A program made the translations under genes and the position numbers. A model generated the notes under the pieces. The model had not been told where the DNA came from, ran no database searches, and was given only the letters and a program-made list of their open reading frames with translations. From NCBI GenBank assembly GCA_031286975.1, contig JAITTM010000040.1, positions 1-5,557 on the forward strand: 5,557 bases of DNA, written 5' to 3'. Below are positions 1 through 5,212 of the stretch, in pieces. Source of the stretch: Coriobacteriales bacterium (GTDB lineage: Bacteria; Actinomycetota; Coriobacteriia; Coriobacteriales; UBA8131). The number at the start of each line of letters is the position of its first letter. Positions within the stretch are counted from its first letter, which is position 1.

Positions 1-2
1 CG

Positions 3-473
3 AACACCGACGCACTCACGCAGCTCTATAACCGTCGCTATGCCCACCAGTATTTTGAGAAGATACGCGCTGACGTGCCACGGCTCGACTGGTGTATCGC
101 CATGCTCGACATCGACAACTTCAAGACCATTAACGACACCTATGGGCACGCTGTTGGCGACGCGGTGCTCACTGAGCTCGCAGTGCAGCTCACCTCGATG
201 CTGCGGCAGACCGACCTCGTCTTTCGTTGGGGCGGGGAGGAGTTCTTGATCCTGCTTCTTGCGCGGAATGTCGATATCGCCTACAACGTGCTGGATAAGG
301 TGCGCCGTCGTCTCGCAACCTCGCAGGAGATCGAAGAGCATGTCGGGCTGCGGTTCACCGTCACCTTGGGTGTCTCGAAACTTGACCTCGACGCCATCGA
401 GCAGAGCATTGAGTCGTGCGACCAGAAGCTTTATCTGGGTAAGAACAGCGGAAAGAACAAAGCCGTTAGGTAA
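3..473 (+). CDS. Diguanylate cyclase, GGDEF domain (5'-partial)
   Basis: The frame is open from the left edge to a TAA at 471-473, so only the last 156 residues are present and any N-terminal sensor or membrane region lies outside. The visible part is an almost complete GGDEF domain, which condenses two GTP into cyclic di-GMP. It opens with a DALTQLYNRR motif (family DxLTGLxNRR), followed by the metal-binding MLDIDNFKTIND segment. The active-site loop GGEEF is encoded at 231-245. An RQTD tetrapeptide (204-215) ends exactly five residues before GGEEF, matching the RxxD inhibitory I-site, so product feedback inhibition is likely. The domain ends in the usual LYLGKNSGKN motif. All catalytic signatures are intact, so an active cyclase is inferred. 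The gene ends about 90 nt before lepB on the same strand; I see no clear terminator between them. Confidence 0.93.
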   Translation, partial: NTDALTQLYNRRYAHQYFEKIRADVPRLDWCIAMLDIDNFKTINDTYGHAVGDAVLTELAVQLTSMLRQTDLVFRWGGEEFLILLLARNVDIAYNVLDKVRRRLATSQEIEEHVGLRFTVTLGVSKLDLDAIEQSIESCDQKLYLGKNSGKNKAVR

Positions 474-562
474 CAGCCCAGCATCTCACCCACAGGAACC
501 TGCAGCCCTTGCGGTATACTGCTTTCAACTTGAGATACCCCCCCTTCAGAAAGGCTGCAATA

Positions 563-1168
563 GTGGTTGGCAAGCATATGAGGACAACAGAACCCGAGCG
601 GGATACCGCGCTGGACGAGCACGAAGAGAAGGACAGCTATCTATGGGTTCTCGAGTTGTTCTTGCTGATTGCGGTGGTATTCTTTCTCACTTGGTTGGTG
701 CGCACCTATGCCATCCAGAACTACGAGGTTCCCTCGGGCTCGATGGAGCCCACCATCATGACAAAGGATCGTCTCCTGGCAGACAGCATCACCTATCGCT
801 TCAGGGAGATTGAATATAACGACATAGTGACCTTCCATGACAAGACTCAGGAGGGTCGGGTTCTCATCAAGCGGGTCATAGCGGTTGGCGGCCAGACGGT
901 TGATCTACGGGATGGCAAGGTGGTGGTTGACGGCAAGATCCTCGATGAGCCCTACACCCATGGCAAGGATTCAGACCCCTTGCCCACGCAGTTCGACGGT
1001 GTCACGCTGACCTACCCCTATACCGTGCCGGACGATATGATCTGGGTGATGGGGGATAACCGCACCAATTCATCGGACAGTCGCTTCTTTGGCCCCATTC
1101 CCGTCAGCTCGGTGACCGGTCATGCCTTCGTCGTCTATTGGCCACTTGAGGATTTTAGCCTGCTTTAG
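563..1168 (+). CDS. lepB: Signal peptidase I (leader peptidase, S26 family)
   Basis: This membrane-bound serine protease removes signal peptides from exported pre-proteins on the outer face of the cytoplasmic membrane. From the GTG at 563 it has 201 residues, typical of single-anchor Gram-positive enzymes. A charged cytoplasmic N-terminus precedes one membrane segment (about residues 26-51, YLWVLELFLL onward). The catalytic serine is in PSGSMEPT (Ser60), and the general-base lysine is in VLIKRVIAVGG (Lys103). Box E, GDNRTNSSDSR, is at about 164-174. All are intact. I chose GTG 563 because AAAGG at 550-554 sits 8 nt upstream. ATG 578 in the same frame (196 residues) is a real alternative but has no good ribosome-binding site. 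The TTG at 509 lies over a TATACT element and is unlikely. The stop overlaps the stop of the opposing TorD-family gene. The large secreted protein encoded downstream is a plausible substrate. Confidence 0.95.
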   Translation: MVGKHMRTTEPERDTALDEHEEKDSYLWVLELFLLIAVVFFLTWLVRTYAIQNYEVPSGSMEPTIMTKDRLLADSITYRFREIEYNDIVTFHDKTQEGRVLIKRVIAVGGQTVDLRDGKVVVDGKILDEPYTHGKDSDPLPTQFDGVTLTYPYTVPDDMIWVMGDNRTNSSDSRFFGPIPVSSVTGHAFVVYWPLEDFSLL

Positions 1169-1989
1169 AAGCGATCAGAGAACGTTGTTATCGCTCCTAC
1201 GCAAAGATACGAGATGCCCTTATAAAAGCCGCTGCCGCCTGTGGCGCAGACGGCGTGGTGCCAGGATCCTATCCAGGGGTTTATTTGCTCACGCAAGAAA
1301 CGGAACTCCTCGTCGCGCAGGATATCGACCTGCTTGAAATCCCACTCTCCGAGTGCCTGTGCCTCTAGAGCGGCGAGATAGGCGAGGAACTGCAGCATGG
1401 GCCCCAGATGGTCGAACGGCTTCTGGCGACCCAGTCGCGTTGCAAGCCCATGCAGAAGATAGAACTCCTGTACCGTATCCGTCATGCTGCCGTCCGCCGC
1501 CCGTACCCCCTTAACGTAGTGCGATCTGTAAAGAGGTGCCTTCTCTGTGCCGGTCTGCGCAAAAAGCTGCGACCACTCGTGCTCAAGCTGCGCAACAGCG
1601 TGGCGAGGATCCTTCAGCGCCCGTCCATGCCAGCCTCGCAGGATATCCAAGCCGGTTTGCACGGCTGCGCTCTGGTGCGCAAAGGGGATATCAGCAAAGG
1701 GGTCGTTTCGCACCAGATGTGCGATGTATTTCTCGGCGGGCTCGTTGTAGAGTAGCGAACCGAGCAACGAGAAGGTCACCGCCGCCTCATCAAGCATCGG
1801 AAGACTCTGCATATATTCCAGAAACCGCTCATCAGAGGTACCGTTTGAGCGGCCTTCGTCATTTTTGTGGGCAAAGCAGGAGCACAGGGCGCTAGGGGTA
1901 AAGACCTCCGTGCCAATCGCGAGGCTCTTCCAAAGTTGATAGCTCTTGTGTGCGATGGTGGTTAACTGATTCTGCCGCGTAACTGACAT
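1165..1989 (-). CDS. TorD/DmsD-family molybdoenzyme maturation chaperone
   Basis: This is a 274-residue cytoplasmic protein of the TorD/DmsD family, helical chaperones that bind the Tat signal or apo form of DMSO/TMAO-reductase-type molybdoenzymes before cofactor insertion and export. Family signatures are EHEWSQLF (136-143), APLYRSHY (151-158, compare PLYES.Y), FYLLHGLA (176-183), PFDHLGPMLQFLAYL (191-205, the DHLxxELxF motif), a FLREQINPW segment (231-239) and a C-terminal FYKGISYL helix (255-262). The protein is longer than the usual 180-220 residues; the extra length is an N-terminal region (about 25-65) with a Cys-x-Cys and a polar stretch. The ATG at 1989 is supported by an AAGGAG ribosome-binding site at 1995-2000, 5 nt away. 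No reductase gene is in the window, so the client is unknown. Family assignment rests on motifs and is fairly secure. Confidence 0.82.
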   Translation of the reverse strand: MSVTRQNQLTTIAHKSYQLWKSLAIGTEVFTPSALCSCFAHKNDEGRSNGTSDERFLEYMQSLPMLDEAAVTFSLLGSLLYNEPAEKYIAHLVRNDPFADIPFAHQSAAVQTGLDILRGWHGRALKDPRHAVAQLEHEWSQLFAQTGTEKAPLYRSHYVKGVRAADGSMTDTVQEFYLLHGLATRLGRQKPFDHLGPMLQFLAYLAALEAQALGEWDFKQVDILRDEEFRFLREQINPWIGSWHHAVCATGGSGFYKGISYLCVGAITTFSDRF

Positions 1990-1994
1990 GGCCT

Positions 1995-2000
1995 CTCCTT
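1995..2000 (-). promoter_or_regulatory. Ribosome-binding site of the TorD-family gene
   Basis: The minus strand reads AAGGAG five nucleotides before the ATG at 1989. This is a near-perfect Shine-Dalgarno sequence and it fixes the start of the chaperone gene. Confidence 0.8.
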
Positions 2001-2048
2001 AGACGACGTTTGATCTTCTAGCATTCTTGCCGCAAAACCTTTAGCGAA

Positions 2049-2062
2049 GCTGCGGTGGCAGC
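2049..2062. repeat. Small inverted repeat (GCTGC/GCAGC)
   Basis: GCTGC (2049-2053) and GCAGC (2058-2062) are perfect 5-nt inverted arms around GGTG. It directly abuts the longer inverted repeat at 2063-2084. It is short enough to be chance, but the adjacency to the second hairpin is notable. It lies between two divergent genes, where an operator would be expected. Confidence 0.4.
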
Positions 2063-2084
2063 GAACCTTCACGCATGAAGGTTC
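2063..2084. repeat. Perfect 9-bp inverted repeat, possible operator
   Basis: GAACCTTCA (2063-2071) and TGAAGGTTC (2076-2084) are perfect inverted arms around a CGCA loop. There is no T-rich run on either side, and neither flanking gene ends here: the TorD-family gene and the secreted-protein gene both start on either side. A terminator is therefore unlikely and a regulator-binding site is the better guess. It ends 12 nt before the TTGATT of a possible promoter for the secreted protein. The regulator is unknown. Confidence 0.5.
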
Positions 2085-2096
2085 AGCGATTCTATG

Positions 2097-2126
2097 TTGA
2101 TTTTGTGCGAAAAATAGGTGCATACT
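2097..2126 (+). promoter_or_regulatory. Possible promoter of the secreted-protein gene
   Basis: TTGATT (2097-2102) is followed after 18 nt by CATACT (2121-2126); the overlapping TACTAT (2123-2128) gives a 20-nt spacer. Either would leave an untranslated leader of roughly 150 nt before the GTG at 2284. The match is moderate and was found by eye. The leader contains no recognised riboswitch; it does contain a TGGATC/GATCCA inverted repeat at 2221-2237. Confidence 0.3.
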
Positions 2127-2283
2127 ATTAGAGGGTTTTCCTTCTGTGCAAAGCTGACAGCGGGGTTTGTGTCTGACAAAAGCACTAGAGAGACCTTTGA
2201 TTGGCTTCGATTTTGTACGGTGGATCATAGCGATCCAGGCACGTATGCAGGGGCGATTATTAAAGCAATAAAAGGGGTCTGCA

Positions 2284-4311
2284 GTGTTGAGGAATTCCCG
2301 TAGGGTTGCAACCGGGAGCAAGGCTGTCGCGTGCTGTCTTGCAGTGCTCCTGAGTATGCAGGTTCTGCTCTCCACAGCGGTGTTTGCGGTGGGCGAGGGC
2401 GATATTGAGGGCGCTTCCCTCGTTTTTGTGTGGTCTGATGCCGCTTCAGCCGGTGGTGGCGCGGCGGTATTTGACCTGGGCGAGACAAAACATCTCGCGA
2501 TTGATATCACTAGCCCCTCAAAGGATCGCACTTCAGACTCCCTTGAGCTCGTGTTGCATTTTGAGAACCCCGAGTCCCTGCTCTACAGGGATACCTTGAG
2601 ATCCGGCTATGCGCTCGACTCCTTTACCGCGGCGGGCGGTTTTCTCACCACTTTAAGAACCGAGACAGACGAGCAGGGCGGTGTCACGACCCTTGTCTAT
2701 AGCATCGACCCCAACGCGGCTCAGGTGCGCATAGAGCTGCTGCTTACCGCTGTTGCCAACCAGGTCTATGACGGCGAGAAGCTCAAGATCACCGCTTCGC
2801 TCTCAGCTATAACGGCGGATACCAAGGCAGTGTTGGGCAGCCTGGATTGCGCAGCCCGTGTCAAGATGGAGCCCGTCGGTTTGACTGGCTCACTACGCCT
2901 TCTTGAGCCCTCCTATCTCGCCGAGGGCGCGCAGACTGCGACGGTTGGCTGGTCGTACGCGGCGTTAACCACCAACAATAACTGGTCTGAGAACAGCCAG
3001 CTGGGGGAGTACCAGCGCAGGGGTCTTCTCTTCGATACCGTTCATACCTCGCTTGATTTCTCCAACGTTCTGATAACCGCAAGGGGCATCACCCATAGCT
3101 ATGCGGAATGGCAGCGCGATTTTGCGGAGTACGGCTTCTTGGCACCACCCGTTACCTTTAGGGCTGCCGACGGCAGCGAGCTTATGCTGAACCGGCTGAC
3201 CTATGATACGGCTTCAAGCGCTGCTGCTGTTGCGGAGCTTGATGCCGGCGCCTGCGTTTTCAGGGTGCAGACAAGCAGCGAGTTTGTCTCAGCGGGGGGC
3301 GTCGCTCCCGCAATCGATCTCGTCGACGGACTGGATACGGGCGTTGGCGTATCGATCAGTTGCAAGGTCAACGGGCGCGGCCCCCTCCAACGCTACCAGC
3401 AGTTCCACCGGGTGTATTACCGTGAACAGGGGCATCCGCTCGATGTGCCTCTGGTGTACGTCAACGCCGGCGGCGCATTGCCCCGCCAGACCGATGCGCC
3501 ATCCATCAAGTGGTACGATGCAGCTGGGGAGAAGGATATTCCCGCTCGCTTGGGCATAGAGCAGGGCATCGGCACGATTCCTGCCTGGGATACGGTATTG
3601 GTCTGTGATGAAGCCACGCCTGGCATTACGATGGATACCGTGAAAGTCGATTACTATGCATCGGACAACCGGGCAACCACCCCAACCAGCACGCAGACGT
3701 TCGATACCTTCAACACGGTTGAGGCGCAGCAGGGCTCCCTTGGCCCATCCGCCACCAGTATGCTGCCTAAGAGGGGCACGATCGTCTCCATCGACTTTGC
3801 GGGCAAGCAGGCAATGGATTATATCTCCTCCGAGAAACCGGGCATCTTTGTGGTGACCTATCGGTCTGCCCAAGATGACGACCAACAGGCAACCGAGCTG
3901 ACGCTTACGCTGGTGGTTGCTCCCGCCGTTGCGCTGACCTATGACGGCAATGGGGCGACCTTTGGCATGCCGCCCGTTGATGCGCAGAGCCCCTATGCCG
4001 TAGGCACAACGGTTGAGGTTCTGCCCCATGCTGGGCTGGCGCTCCCCGGTTTCATCTTCGAGGGTTGGTCGACCGACTCTCAGGCGACGAGCGCCCAGTA
4101 TGTAACAGGGAGTAGCTTTACCATTACCGGCGATGTGACGCTTTTTGCGATCTGGCAGCAGGAGTCAACACCGGTCTCGCGCATCACGGATGTTCTGACG
4201 TACCATCTGCTGGATATCACAACACCAGAGGATAACCCAGAGTGGGCCGATAAGCCGGATTCTGTCGAGGATGGTCATTTATCTGGGAGCGCTGTTGCCA
4301 ACGCCCTCTAG
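2284..4311 (+). CDS. Secreted protein with InlB B-repeat, 3' end overlapping rnpB
   Basis: This 675-residue protein begins with a Sec-type signal peptide: a basic n-region (MLRNSRR), a hydrophobic core (about 14-31) and a likely signal peptidase I site after Val-Phe-Ala35. The GTG start is supported by AAAGGGG (2271-2277), 6 nt upstream. Residues 36-480 are a beta-rich ectodomain I do not recognise. About 484-548 resembles a bacterial Ig-like domain (PGIFVVTY followed by a TELTLTLVV strand). About 551-625 is one InlB B-repeat (Flg_new/Listeria-Bacteroides type), with LTYDGNG, GFIFEGWSTD and DVTLFAIW in order. Such proteins are usually cell-surface adhesins, so a surface or adhesive role is inferred. 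No LPxTG motif, hydrophobic tail or other anchor follows. The last 24-25 codons (from about 4237) are antisense to the 3' end of rnpB, so the C-terminus is probably a read-through end of a truncated gene. Confidence 0.85.
   Translation: MLRNSRRVATGSKAVACCLAVLLSMQVLLSTAVFAVGEGDIEGASLVFVWSDAASAGGGAAVFDLGETKHLAIDITSPSKDRTSDSLELVLHFENPESLLYRDTLRSGYALDSFTAAGGFLTTLRTETDEQGGVTTLVYSIDPNAAQVRIELLLTAVANQVYDGEKLKITASLSAITADTKAVLGSLDCAARVKMEPVGLTGSLRLLEPSYLAEGAQTATVGWSYAALTTNNNWSENSQLGEYQRRGLLFDTVHTSLDFSNVLITARGITHSYAEWQRDFAEYGFLAPPVTFRAADGSELMLNRLTYDTASSAAAVAELDAGACVFRVQTSSEFVSAGGVAPAIDLVDGLDTGVGVSISCKVNGRGPLQRYQQFHRVYYREQGHPLDVPLVYVNAGGALPRQTDAPSIKWYDAAGEKDIPARLGIEQGIGTIPAWDTVLVCDEATPGITMDTVKVDYYASDNRATTPTSTQTFDTFNTVEAQQGSLGPSATSMLPKRGTIVSIDFAGKQAMDYISSEKPGIFVVTYRSAQDDDQQATELTLTLVVAPAVALTYDGNGATFGMPPVDAQSPYAVGTTVEVLPHAGLALPGFIFEGWSTDSQATSAQYVTGSSFTITGDVTLFAIWQQESTPVSRITDVLTYHLLDITTPEDNPEWADKPDSVEDGHLSGSAVANAL
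3931..4158 (+). other. InlB B-repeat domain within the secreted protein
   Basis: The encoded segment (about residues 550-625) has the repeat's order of elements: a Tyr-Asp-Gly-Asn-Gly opening strand, a central YAVGTTVEVLP, an aromatic GFIFEGWSTD, and a closing GDVTLFAIW. These repeats are beta-grasp-like stalk modules in Gram-positive surface proteins and normally occur in tandem before an anchor. Only one copy is present here. Confidence 0.8.
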
Positions 4312-4597
4312 CGAGCAACCCGGACGCGGGCCGGGCAACCCATGGCGTCCCTATTTGCACTTGCTCCGGATGGGGTTTGCCAAGCCGTCACGTTGCCGTG
4401 ACGCTGGTGCGCTCTTACCGCACCGTTTCAGCTTTTCTCCTAACGACAAGATCCTTTAAGGCTCTTGCGAGTAGGGGAGTTTTCTTTTCTGTGGCACTTT
4501 CCGTCGGGTCACCCCGCCCAGCCGTTAGCTGGCATCCTGCCCTGTGGAGTCCGGACTTTCCTCATGCTTGCACACGCGACCATCTGACCCACTCTGG
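4237..4597 (-). ncRNA. rnpB: RNase P RNA, bacterial type A
   Basis: This is the catalytic RNA of ribonuclease P, which cuts the 5' leader from precursor tRNAs. On the minus strand the 5' conserved block GAGGAAAGTCCGGACTCC, the AGGGCAGG that follows, the central GCTGAAACGGTGCGGTAAGA with GCGCACC, GGAGCAAGTGCAAATAGGG, and the 3' block GACAGAATCCGGCTTATCGG all appear in the canonical order. The ends were set by helix P1: CCAGAGTGGG (4588-4597 read on minus) pairs perfectly with CCCACTCTGG (4237-4246). P2 is GATGGTC with GACCATC. P12 is a perfect 7-bp stem with a GCAA tetraloop (4386-4403). The length of about 361 nt and the P16/P17-type segment indicate type A. The first transcribed base may be 2-3 nt further upstream. 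The 3' end lies inside the reading frame of the secreted protein on the other strand. Confidence 0.96.
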
Positions 4598-4605
4598 AAT
4601 TAAGC

Positions 4606-4614
4606 ATTGTAGCA
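4606..4614 (-). promoter_or_regulatory. Extended -10 promoter of rnpB
   Basis: The minus strand reads TGCTACAAT, an extended -10 element (TGn plus TACAAT). Its end lies about 6-8 nt before position 4599-4600, just ahead of helix P1, which is where transcription should begin. I do not see a good -35 hexamer at the expected distance, consistent with an extended -10 promoter. Confidence 0.6.
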
Positions 4615-4675
4615 TGTCCCGACGTGCCCGATGTGCCGTATGAGAAGGTTTTCCCGCAAGATCGCAGGTTGTCTG

Positions 4676-4704
4676 TTGACGCTGGGACAGATGGACGGTA
4701 ATAT
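4676..4704 (+). promoter_or_regulatory. Sigma-70-type promoter of the tRNA-Gln/tRNA-Glu unit
   Basis: TTGACG (4676-4681) and TAATAT (4699-4704) are separated by exactly 17 nt, close to the consensus. Transcription should begin near 4711, about 40 nt before tRNA-Gln. It diverges from the rnpB promoter, with roughly 60 nt between the two core elements. Confidence 0.75.
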
Positions 4705-4706
4705 GT

Positions 4707-4724
4707 CTGCTTGCGCCCAAGCAG
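4707..4724. repeat. Perfect 7-bp inverted repeat at the tRNA transcription start
   Basis: CTGCTTG (4707-4713) and CAAGCAG (4718-4724) flank a CGCC loop. The repeat sits directly after the -10 element and over the expected transcription start of the tRNA unit. It could be a regulator site or a leader hairpin; the sequence does not distinguish these. Confidence 0.45.
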
Positions 4725-4749
4725 GGCATTGAGCGTAGGCTTGAGGCAC

Positions 4750-4823
4750 TGGGGTGTCGTCTAATGGTAGGACAGCGGCTTCTGGTGCCGTATGTGAGGG
4801 TTCGACTCCTTCCACCCCAGCCA
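4750..4823 (+). tRNA. tRNA-Gln (anticodon CUG)
   Basis: The acceptor arms TGGGGTG (4750-4756) and CACCCCA (4813-4819) pair perfectly, followed by discriminator G and an encoded CCA. The D arm contains CTAATGGTAGGAC. The anticodon stem GCGGC/GCCGT encloses the loop TTCTGGT, giving anticodon CTG (4782-4784), which reads CAG glutamine codons. The T arm is AGGG-TTCGACT-CCTT-like with a normal TTCGA loop. Nine nucleotides separate it from tRNA-Glu. Confidence 0.95.
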
Positions 4824-4832
4824 GACATGCAT

Positions 4833-4909
4833 GGCCCGTTCGTCTAGCGGTTTAGGACACCGCCCTCTCAAGGCGGAGATCGAGGGTTCGAATCCCTTAC
4901 GGGCTACCA
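4833..4909 (+). tRNA. tRNA-Glu (anticodon CUC)
   Basis: The acceptor arms GGCCCGT (4833-4839) and ACGGGCT (4899-4905) pair with a terminal G-U, followed by discriminator A and an encoded CCA. The D arm has the tRNA-Glu-typical TCGTCTAGCGGTTTAGGAC. The anticodon stem CCGCC/GGCGG encloses CTCTCAA, giving anticodon CTC (4867-4869), which reads GAG glutamate codons. The T loop is TTCGAAT. It is cotranscribed with the preceding tRNA-Gln. Confidence 0.95.
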
Positions 4910-4917
4910 AAGTTTCC

Positions 4918-4959
4918 ACAGGTCAGGTGCCATATTTGGTATCTGACCTGTTTGCTTTC
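4918..4959 (+). terminator. Intrinsic terminator of the tRNA unit
   Basis: ACAGGTCAG (4918-4926) pairs perfectly with CTGACCTGT (4943-4951). The stem continues inward through GTGCC against GGTAT (with two G-U pairs) to a six-base loop, about 14 bp in all. A T-rich tail (TTTGCTTTC) follows on the plus strand. In the minus direction the tail is GGAAACTTT, so it may only weakly stop transcripts of the converging desulfurase/DUF3343 genes. Confidence 0.75.
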
Positions 4960-4990
4960 GAGTTTGTTAAACCTTGCTACTATGTCAGAA

Positions 4991-5212
4991 CTATGATAAT
5001 TCATCCCAAACGAGTCTACAGGTTATGCCCTCGGCTTCAAGCAGGGTTTGGGCAGTGTCAGAGTGGTCTTGATGGATGCGCAAGCTGATGCCACAGCCTG
5101 CGCGCACCGATGATGGCAGAGGTACTACAAAGACTTTCATGTCAGCCGCAAGCAGCAATTTCTCGGCCTTGATCGCCGCGTGCGTATTCTCAAATACCAT
5201 CAAGCACTGCAT
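4991..5212 (-). CDS. DUF3343 protein, putative Se/S carrier-like
   Basis: This is a 73-residue protein with the DUF3343 pattern: a starting beta strand (CLMVFENTHAAIKAEKLL), a central VVPLPSSVRAGCGISLRI (about 29-46) and a C-terminal strand ending RLVWDELS. The Cys-Gly pair at 40-41 is the conserved candidate carrier residue. The family is annotated as putative Se/S-carrier-like and often sits next to cysteine desulfurases or selenium genes; the biochemical role is not settled. The ATG at 5212 has GAGG 7 nt upstream and overlaps the desulfurase by 13 nt. An in-frame ATG at 5200 overlapping its TGA stop is a less likely alternative. Both genes are almost certainly translated from one mRNA. Confidence 0.85.
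   Translation of the reverse strand: MQCLMVFENTHAAIKAEKLLLAADMKVFVVPLPSSVRAGCGISLRIHQDHSDTAQTLLEAEGITCRLVWDELS

Noticed and set aside
514..519. TATACT as a promoter -10 for lepB
   Set aside because: It is a good -10 hexamer about 45 nt upstream of the start, but no -35-like hexamer lies 16-18 nt before it and no TGn extension precedes it, so I did not list it as a promoter.
1170..1195. AGCGAT/ATCGCT inverted repeat just after the lepB stop as a terminator
   Set aside because: The stem is only 6 bp around a 14-nt loop, with no T run, and lies inside the chaperone coding sequence.
2118..2303. A 61-residue plus-strand open frame in the leader of the secreted-protein gene
   Set aside because: It starts with GTG without a ribosome-binding site, has no recognisable protein features, and overlaps the well-supported start of the secreted protein.
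3289..4029. A 246-residue minus-strand open frame inside the secreted-protein gene
   Set aside because: It is antisense to a gene with a signal peptide and recognisable domains; its own translation is rich in Arg, Gly, His and Ile without any domain pattern, typical of a shadow frame.
4271..4643. Plus-strand open frames across the rnpB region
   Set aside because: The DNA is a clear RNase P RNA gene on the other strand; the frames are by-products of its GC-rich structure.
4562..4828. Minus-strand open frames across the rnpB promoter and tRNA-Gln
   Set aside because: They cover a tRNA and two promoters and translate to low-quality Arg/Ser-rich sequence.
4831..5088. An 85-residue plus-strand frame beginning in tRNA-Glu
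   Set aside because: Its first codons are tRNA-Glu itself and it continues through the terminator and antisense to DUF3343. Such peptides are common false predictions over tRNA genes.
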